Notes: generated by a model not told the origin, from the letters alone. Counted from the stretch's first letter, positions 32,177-48,687 are shown. The stretch: 64,000 nucleotides of DNA from Blastocystis sp. Blastoise (GCA_039096225.1 JBBPEB010000015.1:62001-126000); one strand, 5' to 3'. A program made the numbers and translations.

Positions 32177-33981
32177 GGTTCTCCACTGACTATCTAAAAA
32201 CTGTATTGAATCTTCAAATTTATTCTTATATTCCTCTTCTGTATGAACATCACCACATTTTTCACATTTCCATTCCTCTATATATAATATACATATATTT
32301 AAGTAATATTTATAGAGTAGATTATATATATATTATATTAAGAGTATATTATATATATAGAGTAGATTATATATATAGATTATATATATATACTAGGCAT
32401 AGTATAGTTGTCAATATATACTGGTTCACAAACCCCGCCACAGCGTATCTCCTTTCCCTCCTCTTCTTTTATACTTATACACTTACGCTTATTAATACGA
32501 ACATCTTCTGGATTATTCACTATCTATATATATATATATATATAATATATATATATATATAATATACATACAGAACAACGAGGGCACATACAATCGAAAT
32601 GCTTGAATTTTTGGAGATTTCTATTAATATATATATTTAGAATTGTAATAAGAACATAAAATACAGAATAAAAATATATATAGAATAGGATTCACTCAGA
32701 GTATGGTAATATAGTATATACAAATAGATACATATATAATGAAAAAAAAGAATAAATATATATACTGTTTTCGAATAGGAGTAGGAGAATATAACGTGGT
32801 ATAATTAACCTAGAATATATAGGATATATATATATAGGATCATATATAATAAAATAAATACACAGATTTCTTCTCCTTTTTGTATTTTTCGAATAGCTTG
32901 AATATTCATTGCATTCCCGTGATTATAACGATACACATTAGGAGCACAAGAATGATTAAATAAAGATAAAGAAGGATAAAAACCAACTATAGAAAATATA
33001 TATATAGAGGATATTTAAAATATTAAATAATAAAAATTATATATATATATAATACACAATAAATAATATATAATAAATAATATATATAATAAAAATATAT
33101 ATAATAAATAATATATATAATAAAAATATATATAATAAAGCAATACTTGCGATAGAAGAAGAATCCATATCGTCCATAATTTCAAAGTGGTTCGTAAATA
33201 GATATAAATAAATAGTAAAGATAAAATCTTCAGTTAAATGAAAAGTAGACTTTTGTTCTTCAGTAAATAATGATAATAGCATCTATATATATATATACAT
33301 AATCTATATATATTATTATATATAGATATACTTTGCATTTGGATCGATAGATCTCTTCATCTTCATTGAATAAATCTATAGATATATTATATTAAGAAAT
33401 CTAAATAGTTATTATAATATACCCGAATGACTACATAATAATGAAATATCTTTATATGAACCCTTTATATATTCATTATCTATCTTTGCTATTTCTTCCT
33501 GATTACTAATATCTCCATTTCTCTCATTTATAATATTCACTACAATCTTAAATACATTAAACATATCTTGATCGAGGGATATATCTTTATGCTCACACAA
33601 TATAGGACATTCTTGTTTATGATTTTTCCAATCCGCTATCTGACATTCTCTTGAACAATATCCAACTTGTCTACATTTCCCACATAACTTCAATGAAGGA
33701 CATACTTTATAACAAAAATGGCATCGTTGATCACGATTTTCATCATTAATTCGATACGAAAATGGATATCCTGTTAATATAGTATCACCTATTTAGAAGA
33801 ATAACGAAACAAAGAAAGTATGATCGTCATTACCTGCTTTAAAATTCTTGTTAGCTACGATATAATGTCCTTTATGCTCATCATGAGCGATTAAAAGACC
33901 ACGCTTTTGAAAATATTTCTGAAATGAAAACATATTCGATACAAAAAAAGAAAACAATTGGTTTTTATAATTGTTTTTCAT
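31257..33981 (-). CDS. SMYD-type SET/MYND-domain protein methyltransferase
   Basis: Many-exon gene with (TA)n introns. The N-terminus reads AHDEHKGHYIVANKNFKAG, the start of a split SET domain. A MYND zinc finger follows at about 33590-33740 (CHFCYKVC, LCGKC, GYCSRECQ, WKNHKQEC). Downstream exons give the SET core: SLFNHSCAPNVYRY (AdoMet/catalytic motif), IQAIRKIQKGEEIC, NYTTLYSP, then the post-SET DCMCPRC, about 32500-33000. The C-terminal exons (to 31257) form a helical TPR-like region containing AYDLGIYILHSLEG and YPSYHPRVVAV. This is the full SMYD layout. Members methylate lysines on histones or cytosolic proteins. Some middle exon borders are approximate, and the start could instead be the internal ATG at about 33936. 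Confidence 0.85.
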
Positions 33982-34556
33982 TTTTCTTCTTGCAAATATT
34001 CATTTTTGAGATTTATATTATCATAACAATTCTTTTATTGATAATTTAATAACTTTTAAGTATTTTCACTAATTCTATGATATTCTAACTATATAATATA
34101 TGTATAATAATTCAGTGATCAACACAACATTTTTTTTACAACCTTCTAAGACCGATCATTATTATTATCAACACATTTAGTTATTTTCAGTATGAATTAT
34201 TATAAGATTATTTTTTTTTGAAAACTAATCAGTATCAATTATCAACTCCTCCATTCGGCATTTATCCTAAATAGAATTTAAATTTAAATTTCATTCAATT
34301 TGTGAATATCCTTTTAACCTATATTTTGTTTTTAAAAGTAATTGAAAACCAATAATGTTAGGAGAAATCTCAAATATTGCTATAGCTTATTCATCCAGAT
34401 AATAATTCTGTTATACATTATTTCAATACTAAGACTCATACAACACAAGACGATCTTTGCCAAAAAAAGTTCTTTATTCCATACGATTCTATTCGAAATT
34501 CTAAAGCAATAGAAAAAGTCCGTTTTTTTCAAAATTTATTTATTTCATATAACCTA
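33982..34556. promoter_or_regulatory. Divergent region between SMYD-like and lipase genes
   Basis: Faces both start codons, so it should contain both promoters. AT-rich, no gene or named motif seen. Confidence 0.4.
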
Positions 34557-37654
<3,098 letters not shown>

Positions 37655-38243
37655 AAGTATTAATATTATATATTTATTTATTTGTTACTTTGTATGTACT
37701 CTTCTTCTATAAATACTCTTTATATTTATATATTTTTAAATCTATATAAACATAAATGTCATTGAGTTTTTTTTTATTTATTTATTTATTTTTAATATTC
37801 ACTTTTATATGGTATAATCATATGCTTACAATTCTATGGATTATCGTTGCTAGTTGTTAATACTTGTCAATCTCTTTTTTCAATATTATTTTTGCCTTTT
37901 GTTTATTTGTTTTTTTTTTTCATTTTATTACTTTTCAACACATTATAGAATTCATATTTCAAATTGTGAATGTAACTAACAAATAAATCACTCATTTTAA
38001 ACAATGACATAAAAAAACTATTTTTCTGTATTCTCATAATTACTCTATTTTTTCTATACCAATAATAAATTAGAAAGTGATTTAGCAAACTCTCTTTTGA
38101 TCCGTTTGTTATAAAACAATTTTTTGTTGATCTTCGCTTTTTATTATCCGGTTTATCACAATTGGTAATATCACTCTCTCTTTTCTTAACATAAATAATG
38201 GAGTATCATGAAATAAAATTCTATATATTCTACACATCTTTCC
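37655..38243. other. Intergenic region before Rab gene
   Basis: Two plus-strand genes flank it, so it should hold the lipase 3' end and the Rab promoter. AT-rich with T runs. No gene seen. Confidence 0.4.
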
Positions 38244-39288
38244 ATGACTCATACAGCAAATCAGTTAATTAAGCCAGATTATTCTGTAAAGCTTCTTATT
38301 ATTGGTGACTCAGCTGTGGGTAAAACCTGTATTTTGATGCAATACGCATGTCATGCTTTTTTCAGAACATACATAACTACTATTGGAATTGACTTTAAGA
38401 TCAAAACAATTAATGTCGAAGGAAAAAATATAAAATTACAAGTATCAATTTTTTATATTAAATTATAATATAGGAAATTATATATATATATATTAGATTC
38501 TTATATTCATTAAATTAGATATAAATAAATTAATAAATAAATAAATATATATATATATTAGATATGGGACACAGCTGGTCAAGAAAGGTTTCGTACTATT
38601 ACTACATCATATTTTCGAGGGGCAGAAGCAGTCATGTTAGTATATTCAGTAACCAATCGAGAATCATTTAATTCAGTCACAAATTGGATGCAACAAATTT
38701 ATCAAGTATTCTATTGATTTATATATTATATATTTATAAAATTATATATATTTATATTTATATATATTTATAAGTCAAAACTAATACATATACATAAATA
38801 ACATATAATAATATGACTTTTTTTAATAAATATATTTATGTTTTTTAATAATTATATCTATTATAATTATTATTATATATATAGCATGCTGATCCAGAAA
38901 TAGCTATATTATTAGTAGGGAATAAAATTGATTTAGAAAAAGATCGAGTATATTTCATTTCATCTTTCATCTTCTTTCTAATAATAATTAGGTTATTTCT
39001 TCAGAAGAAGGATCTAATCTTGCTGTTCATTATAATATTCCTTTTGTAGAGACATCTGCACAAAATGGAAGTAATATAGATTATGTATGTATTCTATATT
39101 TATTTATTTTATTGTTCAATAACACATATAGGCATTTTATACATTGACAAAGAATGCTGTTGATAGAGCATTAACTCCTATAAAAGAGAAAAATACTATT
39201 CAACTAGAACAAGTATATATTCCTTTATAGATTATTTCTTTTATTATATATATAGAATAAAAAACAAGCCAAGTGTTGCTCAAGTTAA
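38244..39288 (+). CDS. Rab-family small GTPase (Rab8/Sec4-like)
   Basis: Six exons, 38244-38441, 38562-38705, 38885-38947, 38992-39084, 39132-39212 and 39256-39288, every intron in phase 0, 203 residues. G-motifs are complete: GDSAVGKT (P-loop), TTIGIDFK (switch I), WDTAGQERF (switch II), GNKIDL (G4) and ETSAQNG (G5). The C-terminus ends KQAKCCSS, a CCxx-type signal for geranylgeranylation. [11 protein letters not shown] and the [12 protein letters not shown] region point to the Rab8/Rab13/Sec4/Rab1 group, which directs exocytic vesicles. The residues after the P-loop ([11 protein letters not shown]) differ from the usual CLLLRF. Confidence 0.95.
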
Positions 39289-39524
39289 AAAAATATATAT
39301 ATTATTCCTATTACTCTATATTTGTTCACTAATTTCCAATTTTTGTTATACTAAATACTATTTTAAAATATATCGCCATTTTGAAAATGACACAATATAT
39401 ATATATAAAGATATAAAAATCATAATTTTCTTAATATCTATAAATAATGATAATAATAAAAGGAACAAAACAATTTTGATTGAATTTATTCATTGAACGC
39501 TTGTTTTGTATTGTGTAAGCATTT

Positions 39525-40407
39525 TTACTTTCTCTTAAGGGAAATCTTTCTCTTGTAGAAGTTGAGTTCTTCACCTTCAAGAAGGTAACCATATATAAAT
39601 AATATTAATATAATAAGATCAAAAAAAAAAAAGAGAAATATATAATAAAGAATATTAAAATATAACCATCAGCACGACCAGATTGACCAGGTCTAGAAGA
39701 GATGGCGGCAAGAACACGACCAGAAGCAATTTGTTCCATAAGTTCCTTGGGGATATGGATGCTGTGTCTTCTTTCAAGATACTTTCTAGCAGTAGCCTTA
39801 CACTTACCTTCAGTAGTCTTAGCGTTTACAACAAAAGAAGATTTGGTATCAAAAGTAACACCATAGTGTTTTTCGAACCATTGTTTGAAGGGAAGGGCAT
39901 CGATAGCAACGATGCAACCCTTGACAAGAGTCTTAGTTCTGACAAGTTCGTTGTTAGAAGAATTGTACATGACATCTAAGATACGAGACTTAGCAGCCAT
40001 GGCTTCACCAATAAATCAAATTAATTAAATGTAAATAAATTATAAGCAAAATAATAGGAAAAACAAATAATCAAAATAAATATGATCAAACAAATAAACT
40101 AATGTTTCAGCCATGGCTTCACCAGCCCAACTGAAAGAACCAGTATCAAGACGGATAGCACGATGCTTAAGGTTACCACCAAGACCTCTAGCAAGATAAA
40201 TTCTCTTGGCACCGAGTTTAGTGTTAGCGGGTTGTCTACCCATTTCGAACTTTCGCTTCTTAATGTTAATAGCGGGCTTAGCACCAGTAACAGTATGCTT
40301 ATGACGAGAATCACGACCAATACCCAAATTGATTTAGTACAAGTTTAAACAATAGAATGAATTTAGGAAGAACTATCAAATACAATAAACACTATATACA
40401 TACCCAT
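39525..40407 (-). CDS. RPS8: 40S ribosomal protein eS8 (RPS8) with three non-AG introns
   Basis: The protein is unmistakable: [84 protein letters not shown], and an end rich in Lys/Arg. Joining four exons across introns of 80, 114 and 77 nt gives exactly 204 codons (203 residues), with every conserved stretch in register against animal and yeast eS8. None of the three introns can end in AG without losing conserved residues; each is bounded by a direct repeat of 7, 17 and 7 bp. eS8 sits on the small-subunit body near helix 44. The start codon is separated from the rest of the gene by the first intron. Confidence 0.92.
39994..40124 (-). repeat. 17-bp direct repeat bounding eS8 intron 2
   Basis: CAGCCATGGCTTCACCA occurs at 39994-40010 and at 40108-40124, one copy at each end of the intron. 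Splicing anywhere inside the repeat yields the same mRNA. The first eS8 intron is bounded by ATACCCA (40320-40326 and 40400-40406), the third by TAACCAT (39586-39592 and 39663-39669). If the donor is taken as GT, the acceptors read GG, TG and TG. Confidence 0.9.
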
Positions 40408-41867
40408 GATTATAATATAAATTCAAACAAGCGGATTGAATAAAAAATGCTATTAAAAGACAGCTATGGTCAATTTTTTGATAAAGGAAGGTGAAAAAAC
40501 CATCTGTTCAGTGATCAAAAATCTATTAGAAATTTTTAATAGAACTCTTTTTATTGACATTATGATTCTTATACAACAATGCTTAGTCACTTTACATCTA
40601 TTCTGTATCTCATTTTTATCTCGTTTTTCTTATCACCTGTTTCGTGGAATTCCTGGCTTTTCCAGAGATTTTTATCATTTTTTTATGAATTTTTTTTTCA
40701 CATAATTCCCAAGAAAAACGATTCTCATGGTAATTCTTCAAAAAGGCGACCATTTTTTGTTCTTTCTCTACTCTATTTACTTTAGAAACGTTTTCTTATT
40801 TTTTATTCCTCCATTGTCAAAAGAAATCATTCATTATCATTCTACTTTATATGCTTACAATGTTTATAAGTCTTTCATTTAATCAAATGGCTTATTTGAA
40901 TAAGAGTCTTCCTCTGATGGGTCTATCACTATTAAGAAATCACTGTTCGTAATGTAAATATCATTGATTTTATCTAAGGATATTGCTTGTCTTCTGAGAA
41001 CTGAGTAAAAACTTGTTTTGCGATTCAATAATGTTCAGCGAGATTGTTTATGAAGTATATTATATGCTTAGAAATCAACGTAATAGGTATATTATCTCCT
41101 AGACTTTTAACTATTAAAAGAGTTGTTCAATAATAGTATTTTATAACAAATTTCACTTTTTTTTTTGAGAAGATCTTTAATTAGTTTCAAGTTTATACTT
41201 TTTTTATCAGGCTTGAAATATCATAAACTCTGATTAGCACTATTATATAAGACATGGACTAGATAATGGTATCATTTCAATTAAATTCTAATTCTTGTGT
41301 ATATTCACTGAATACTATGGATATTTTTAATATTTTTCATGTCATATATGCATTTAAACAAACGCTTTCAATCCATTAGCAAATGATCTTTTGATTGATT
41401 TGACGATTCATTTCAAATAGCATCAATCTGTGACTCCTAAAACTTATGCATATTATGAATATTATATAACTAGTTCTATCAAATAGTATACCTTACCAAC
41501 ATATAATTGTGTTAAAATTATCATAAAGAATCTCATAATTACAAAGAATAGATCTTAGATGTCTTAGTTTAGAATCAAAACATACAAAATACATTTTCTT
41601 TTTAATAAATATCATTTGTATCCAATCTCTACAAGAATATTACTAATGTAAACAATTTCAACGAAGAAAATTTTTGTAAAATTTTGTTTTTATTATTTTA
41701 TTGATGAATTTTGACTATATTTATATTTGGTATATATTTATATATTGTATATAACATATATTATTTTATACACAATAGTTTATCAACACAAATAAGTATT
41801 ATTAAAGAGTATAATCACATCATGAGTAAATATTTCATATAAGAAAGTTGACAAAAAAATTCTATTA
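40408..41867. other. Intergenic region between eS8 and tRNA-Ser
   Basis: 1.46 kb. The part next to 40408 should be the eS8 promoter. Two overlapping frames at 40466-40785 are rich in Phe/Leu with no motif, and I do not call them. No RNA gene recognised apart from the following tRNA. Confidence 0.4.
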
Positions 41868-41949
41868 GACAATTTGTCCGAGTGGTTAAGGAGGTAGACT
41901 AGAAATCTACTGGGCTTTGCCCGCGCAGGTTCGAATCCTGCAGTTGTCG
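41868..41949 (+). tRNA. tRNA-Ser (anticodon AGA)
   Basis: Acceptor arms GACAATT and AGTTGTC pair (one G-T), followed by a discriminator G. The D arm has GTCCGAGTGGTTAAGGAGG, the anticodon arm GTAGACTAGAAATCTAC carries AGA, and a long variable arm (TGGGCTTTGCCCG) is typical of class II serine tRNAs. The T arm is GCAGGTTCGAATCCTGC, which also supplies the B-box GGTTCGAATCC. There is no intron. A T-run after the gene (ATTTTTCATCTTTTTT) would serve as Pol III terminator. Confidence 0.97.
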
Positions 41950-41970
41950 AATTTTTCATCTTTTTTATAA
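41950..41970 (+). terminator. Pol III terminator after tRNA-Ser
   Basis: A T5 tract and then a T6 tract lie just downstream of the tRNA, the usual RNA polymerase III stop signal. Confidence 0.7.
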
Positions 41971-42015
41971 ATATTAAGAAATTGGCAAGAGAATATATTT
42001 TTTGTTAAATACGTG

Positions 42016-45000
42016 ATGGAAGTCAATACAAATAACGTTATTCAAGCTATTCTAACATTATACGGGAATGTATGCTTTATAAAAATTATATATTATAAAA
42101 AACATAGAACTATTCCAATGATGCAAAAAACGCGGCTGACAATTTTTTAAGAGAAGCAACAAATAATGAGAACATTCTTAGTATTGCGTGCCAACTTATG
42201 TTACAGGATGACTTCCATATTCAATTCATCGCTTTTGATATAATTAACTTGAAAGTAACTCGATAATAGTAATTAGTCATAAAATATATATTCATAGATT
42301 CGTCAAGATTGGCGTCAGTTAACTATAGATGGAATAGCTCCTTTTCGTCAGACTGTTCTTAATATCCTTAATGGTATTATTCACAAAACTGTTAAAGAAC
42401 CTCAACCTGTGATTTTATTGAGACAATGTTTAGCTTTTACTCTTTCATCCATGTTTTCTCTTGACCAATTTAAAGAATGTTTTTCAATTGCATTCCAATG
42501 GATTGAAGAAGGACAAAAATCAAATGATCATTTAGAGCTTTATCTTGGATTCAATTTATTAAACGTATATATATAATATTTAAATTGTTATTGTTGATTT
42601 TCTCTATGTGAGCTATACATAGTAATAAATATATTATTATATAATAATAAATATATATACGATAATACAATATATAATATACAAAACAAATATATTATTA
42701 TATAATAATAATAAATATGCGATAATACAATAAATAATATTCAAAATAAATATATTTTATGCAATATATAATATAAATATTATGTAGACATTATTAGAAG
42801 AAGTGAATTCACCTTATATTCCAGATACACTTCTTGAAGATTACCGTCTCTTTCTATATACAAATAAGAATACTATTCTTTCTTATATATATCAGTCACT
42901 AATTAATCAGAGTATTTATAGTATACTTTATATAATATTAGTATATACTATATATAGTTCCTATTGATATATATGAATATATATATAAATCACTTCTTTC
43001 ATTTTCAAAATTTGGATTAACTTTTGTTGATTTATATCATTATAAACCTCAAACCTCTTCTTCCTCTCTTTTATCTCTTCTCTTAAATTCACTGAATATG
43101 CCTGAAACATTTGTATCTTCTCCTGTTTATATATCTCTCTGTACTCTTCTTTCCTCCCTTACTTCTAAAGTCACTTTCCCTACCCCTGAAGAACTTCCTA
43201 CTATCTATTTAGAACTCTATAAGATGTTAGGTATCCTTGCTATTAAGATAAGACAAGGAATTGAAGATGAAGCTCTTCTTCTTCATATTATTATACTATT
43301 CTGTGATATATGTATATATAGAATATCTTATGTAATCTATTTAAATATATATATATATAGTAGAAGTCAATATAGACCTTCTTTTCAAAGACACACCTGA
43401 TTCCCGTAGTTATGTTGATACTATTCTCTATATATTGACATTATCCCCGCAATCAATTGCTTCTATCCCACTTGACTTAATTCTGGATATTCAAGTATAT
43501 ATATATATATATATTATTGATTATAGTCTATTTCATCATATATAGTTTTTTTTTCTTTATTTATATGTTATTCATTATTCTATATTTTATTATATATATA
43601 TTTAATTAAATATTTATTATATAATAAATTAATATATTTATCATATTTATACATATATATATATCTTTTTCATTATCTATATATACATATATATATAGGA
43701 TTATTCCTTAGAAGAGCGTCCTTCCTTTTTACAATGTGATTTTAATTACAAGTTACTGGATCTCTTCATCCCTCAATTCCAGATCCAAGATCCCCCATAT
43801 CCTGGGGAGTTTGATACTATTAATAATACATTTTCTCTTCCTTCTACCCAATTAACTCTTATACAAGACACAGATCTTCTTAATTTATATCAACCCTTTT
43901 ATTCCGGTATCACTACAACTACTACAGCAGTTCTTGCAGGAATTGAAGAGAAAGAATATAATTGCTTTCGTGTCGGACCTCCTGGATGTGAGGGACTTCT
44001 CGAAAACATTATTTATGAACAAAGAGCTGAAGTCTTTTTATATCTTCTCAATAAAATGAAAACCATTCAAGTATATTATATTATAATTTTTTATTTATAT
44101 ATATATGCTTATATATATATGTTTATATATATGTTATATTTATATGTTTATATAGGATGAAGATCTTGTAGAATCCTATATATATCTCCTTTTTGTTACT
44201 GCAAATAAATTTAAAGAATTCCAAAAATCAATATCTAATCAAGATGTATTTATATATATTCATATTATTATTAAAGTTATATATAAATATAAATATGTCT
44301 ATATCCATAAATATCATAACATATTTTGCTATATTCATTTCTCTACACTTTAATAATACTACAATAATATATAGAGTGAATTGTTAAAGTCTTTTATTAG
44401 TGAATTTATTGAATGTCTCACTCCTCTATCTCAATATAAATCTATATATATCTATAAATATACATGTATTTTATTTGAAAAACTAGCTCCTTTCTTCTCC
44501 ATTCTTAGTATATATATATATTATATATATTGTATTTAATTATTATATTCTATATTAATGTCTATATACTAATATTATCAATAACTATAGAGTTAGATGG
44601 ATCAGTATATGTACCTATATATGTCTATTTATTATCTCCTCCTTGTCCTGTATGTCAAGTATATTCCCTCTATCCTCTTCTCTCTATCTCTCTTCTCTCC
44701 TCTCAAACTATATTGACCACATCCATTCATCAACAACTCGTCTCTATTCTTACTGTATATATTATTATATTATAATATAATATAATATAATATAATAGTA
44801 TATAATAGTATATAATAGCTATTCTTGAGATTTCTTCTATTTTATATAATTATGTATAGTCTCCATCGCCTATATATACTCCCTTCTTCCTTTATAAGCT
44901 TCATTATATATATATTTCTACTCTCTCTACTCTCTCTCCTCAAGAGCAATATACCTATTTAAATACACTTGTTACATCTCTCTACTCGAAGATTCAGAAT

Positions 45001-46579
45001 TATACTGCGTTTTCTAGAGATCATATAGATTACACACTTCTTTTTAATCTCTATTACTGTGTGCCACTTCTCTATGCTTCTTTCATCTATATACAAATAG
45101 GTATATGAATATATATAGTATATAGTATATAATATATTATATATAGAAGAGTATCCACCTCTTCAAGAACTCATTAATTCTATTGTTAACAATATATTCA
45201 CGGTTATTTCTTATTTCATTCAGAATCTTCCTGAAAATATTTCTACATCTTCATTTATATGTATATTCACTTCTTCTCTTGCTCCTCATTGTCCACAACT
45301 ATTCCAACCTTATATACAAACACTAGTATATATATATATATATATATCATTAAGTTTTATTTTATTTATATATTCAGATAACAATATATCTTTATTTTAA
45401 ACTTGAATATATAAATATATAGACTCAATTTTGTGTTCAGTCTTTTACTCAATATTCAAATTTGCTGTCTCTCAAATCCCTCTCTATTCTTGGCGCTAAT
45501 TTTGCCGCTAAATATCCTTCTGAATTCGCTCATATCGTTGAATACCTAACGGAAACCATTAGTCATAATACGAAACTGCTTGAAGAAGGAATCTATATTG
45601 ATACTTTCTATAAGATATCCTATATCTATTATATTGCTATTATTCTTTTATTAATTTAATGCTATTTTTTTAATCTTTTATAAATATAAATATAAATATA
45701 AATATCACCTTAATTAATTACTTCATTCAAGAAATCTTGCCATGTGTTTCAGTATCAGTCACAAATTACTCTATATATATCCTTCTTATTCAAATTGCTC
45801 TTTATTCTTTTGATTTCGCAACATTCACATCTCGTCGAACTATTCTGAAAACTGTTTCAGTTGTGTTGACTTTGGCTGAATCTAAAGTCGAAATCAAACA
45901 AACTTTAGCAGGAGAATTAAATAACATTCTTTCTGTAAGTTCTTATTATTATGTTTATTATGTTTATTATGTTTATTATGTTTATTATTATTTATCTTTT
46001 CCTCTTTTTTTTTCATTCTTAATCTCATTCATGTCTTTATTCTTGTTTTCATTTTCATTCTTATTCATTACTCTATTCTTTTTTTCATTCTTATTCATTA
46101 CTCTCTTCTTGTTTTCATTCTCATTTATCTCTCTCTTCTTCTAGTCCTTCTTAGCTAAAGCCATTTCTAATGATTCTTCTATTGTTCCTATGATGGCTGT
46201 TACTATATTTAATATACTTATATATCTTCTTGACACACCACAAGAACGAACTCAAACGCTTCTTGCACAACCACAAATAAACAACTATTTCCGTGATTAT
46301 TTGAGTAATCTTAATACTATTTTACAAGAGTACATTTCTTTATATATATCTATTTATATTATTTCAATTTTTATATTTCTGTCTCTTCTTATTTATGTAA
46401 TTATTATGTTTATTAATTCATCATATATAAATATATATTTCAATGAATCTATCTTCTATTCTATTTATAGTTCCTTAGAAGCTCCTTCTCAATTATATAA
46501 GTTTAAAGTGATATTCACAGATGTTATTGATATTATTTGTGGACGAAATACTATGGACACACTAGCTTCCTATGTTTAA
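42016..46579 (+). CDS. Importin-beta superfamily protein (transportin-3/importin-13-like)
   Basis: Multi-exon gene; the first three exons are 42016-42069, 42108-42254 and 42298-42564, all phase 0. The N-terminus NNVIQAILTLYG, NDAKNAADNFLRE, LLQDDFHIQFIAFDIINLKIRQDWRQL follows the pattern of importin-13/transportin-3 (AL-LY, W-L-x-q, IxxQLL, F-A-x-x-L-K-KI). The remainder is continuous helical HEAT-like protein with family features such as SLKSLSILGANFA, ending at the stop at 46579. Such receptors carry SR-proteins and other cargo through nuclear pores. Exons in the middle (43.3-45.3 kb) are only approximate. One intron (45615-45721) looks like a U12-type AT-AC intron. A more distant exportin/importin assignment cannot be excluded. 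Confidence 0.7.
45615..45721 (+). other. Probable U12-type AT-AC intron in importin-like gene
   Basis: 107 nt. The donor is ATATCCTATA after codon AAG. CACCTTAATTAATTAC holds a CCTTAAT branch-like site just before the terminal AC. Both exons are open in the same phase (TFYK then FIQEILP). Without this intron the frame hits a stop and no GT donor is available nearby. Confidence 0.65.
45940..46145 (+). repeat. TTTATTATG and TTCATTC repeats in an intron
   Basis: A GTAAGT...TTCTAG intron of the importin-like gene made of TATGTTTAT repeats followed by CATTCTTATTCATTACTCT repeats. The hydrophobic frame through it is an artefact. Confidence 0.7.
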
Positions 46580-47174
46580 CATATATATTATATACTTATA
46601 TATACTTCATATTTTTCCTTATCTTCTTTCCTATAATTTTGGTTTTGTTTTATTCTTCGGGTACATTTTTTTTTGATAAATATATGTATATGTATATATT
46701 CTATTTTACATTTTTTTTTCATTCTATATACTCTTCAAGTAGTTTAATATATGTATACTAAGAAAAAACTAGTTTTTTTTTTTTAGTTTCTTTTCATTCA
46801 TAGATTTCTTTCTCATTAATTAGTATTACGATAAACAATATTCTATCATTATATATTCTTCACTTCCACTGAATCTTTCTCATTTTATTATTCAGTCACC
46901 ATATAATCGGCACTCATTTTAATACTAGGACACTTGGGTCTACTTATAGTTTTATTTAAAAACATTCACAAGTTTATAATTCATGTAAATTACACATAAA
47001 CATTCTATCTAACTGTTAAAACTGTATTTTATTAAAAATGATATTAAAATGACTCCTCAAATCTTTATGTAGTCAGTACAAAAATATATATATAAAACTA
47101 GTGGACTTTTATTAATTGTGTCTATTTATTTTTTTTATTTTAAATAAATTATTTTTTTTTTAATTTTCCAAGAT
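46580..47174. other. Intergenic region
   Basis: AT-rich DNA between two plus-strand genes; it should contain the promoter of the membrane protein downstream. No coding signal. Confidence 0.4.
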
Positions 47175-48687
47175 ATGGCTCGTATTAATGGAATAGATTT
47201 TAATAAGGGGATAGCCATTTTAGGAATGCTATTCTTTCATGCTTTTCAAACAGGTATTGCACATAATAATTCTGAACTTACTATTAATTGGGCGTTCAGT
47301 CTTCCACCATTTGTAACTTATGGAATCATTCTACCTCTTGTTTTCATATCACACCTAGGTTCCCTCTTTGTATTTCTAACAGTCATGACAACGACAATTA
47401 GTTTGTTGTCACTCTATAAGAAAAACAAGAAAGCTATTATTTCTTATCTCTTTGGTAGATTAATATTTGCTGTTGCTCTTAAAGCATTAGAGCTATTCTG
47501 GTATTCATTCTTAATTAATTACGACTTCCTTTCAAAAAGAGAATTTGCTTTTCCTTCATTTGAGATTCCTTATGATTCAGGAACATTAGATGCTATAGGT
47601 ATTCTTGGATTTCTCGTTCCTACGTTGGTTTATGGACTCATTTCTATTCCACATATTCATTACTCGTTTCAAATCCTTATCATTATGTGCTTTATTATAT
47701 GTTGGTGGCCTTTCTACCAAATTATTGGAGATAATTGTAATGTATTAAGTAATTGGCTGTCTACTCATGGATTTAACATTCTTGGATTATTTTTCTCAAA
47801 GTGTGGTACTGGATCATTTCAGATAAGTGAAATGCTTCCTTTTGGACTTTTAGGTGCATGTTGGGGTATTTTAATGTTTAATACTAAATCTTGGAAGTAT
47901 TATGCTATTTTTTGTTCTGTTGTTGTTTCTATCTGCGTTGTCATAGGGACTATTCTTATTTTCTTTACTCCTGAATTCATTCAGAAGATAGGTGATGATC
48001 GTAAACCTTTAGGATACCTCTTAGTGATAATGGCATTCCAAAATATCATGCATTTAACGCATTGTTACTTCACTGATGGTCCTCGTACTGATGAGAAGCT
48101 CTTGAAGTCTCGACGACATACAACTTATCTTCGTCGTCTATCTTGTGTCTCTCTTACTGCTTTCGTTATCGACACATATACTGAACTTCAAGTATTAAAA
48201 GTATTTGAAGCTATCTTTGGTCCAGCTGCTGATTATAAATCTAACGCTGTTCTTTGGAATTCTTGGCTTGTCTTAATCTATATGTTTACCTATGCTCTTT
48301 GTTGGATGCTTCTTATTCGTCTTTGGGAAAAAATCAGTTTCCGATGGTCGCTAGAACATCAATTATCTTCAATTATTCAATGGATCTATAATAAACCATA
48401 TAATAAAATGGACTTTAAAAAAGTTATTTATGAACCTATTTGGGAAATTGAACGTAAAAGTCGTATATATATATATTTATTTAATACTTTTATATAATAC
48501 TTAAATCGTCATATATATGTTTATATTACTTTATATAGTAATTTGTATTACTATTTATTCTTTATATATGAATATACTATATATTTCTATAGAACCTAAT
48601 GAAGATACAACTATAATTATTTCACAAAATAATGATGAATATGAATCCATTGCAGAAATTCCTAAAAATACACAAATTGATCATTAA
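47175..48687 (+). CDS. Multi-pass membrane protein, possibly acyltransferase-like
   Basis: Two exons, 47175-48462 and 48593-48687, 460 residues. The start MARINGIDFNKGIAILGMLF resembles the opening R-x-x-x-D-x-x-(R/K)-G-I-A-I-x-x-M motif of membrane acyltransferases of the HGSNAT/DUF1624 or acyltransferase-3 kind, with a His (FFHAF) one turn later as in those families. About ten hydrophobic segments follow. A cytoplasmic-type C-terminal tail rich in Asp/Glu/Asn is encoded by the second exon. Substrate unknown. The N-terminal motif is the only basis for the enzyme idea; a transporter-like protein is possible. Confidence 0.5.

Noticed and set aside
40466-40785. Two overlapping plus-strand ORFs between eS8 and tRNA-Ser
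   Set aside because: No motif, Phe/Leu-rich composition, and no splice structure linking them to neighbours.
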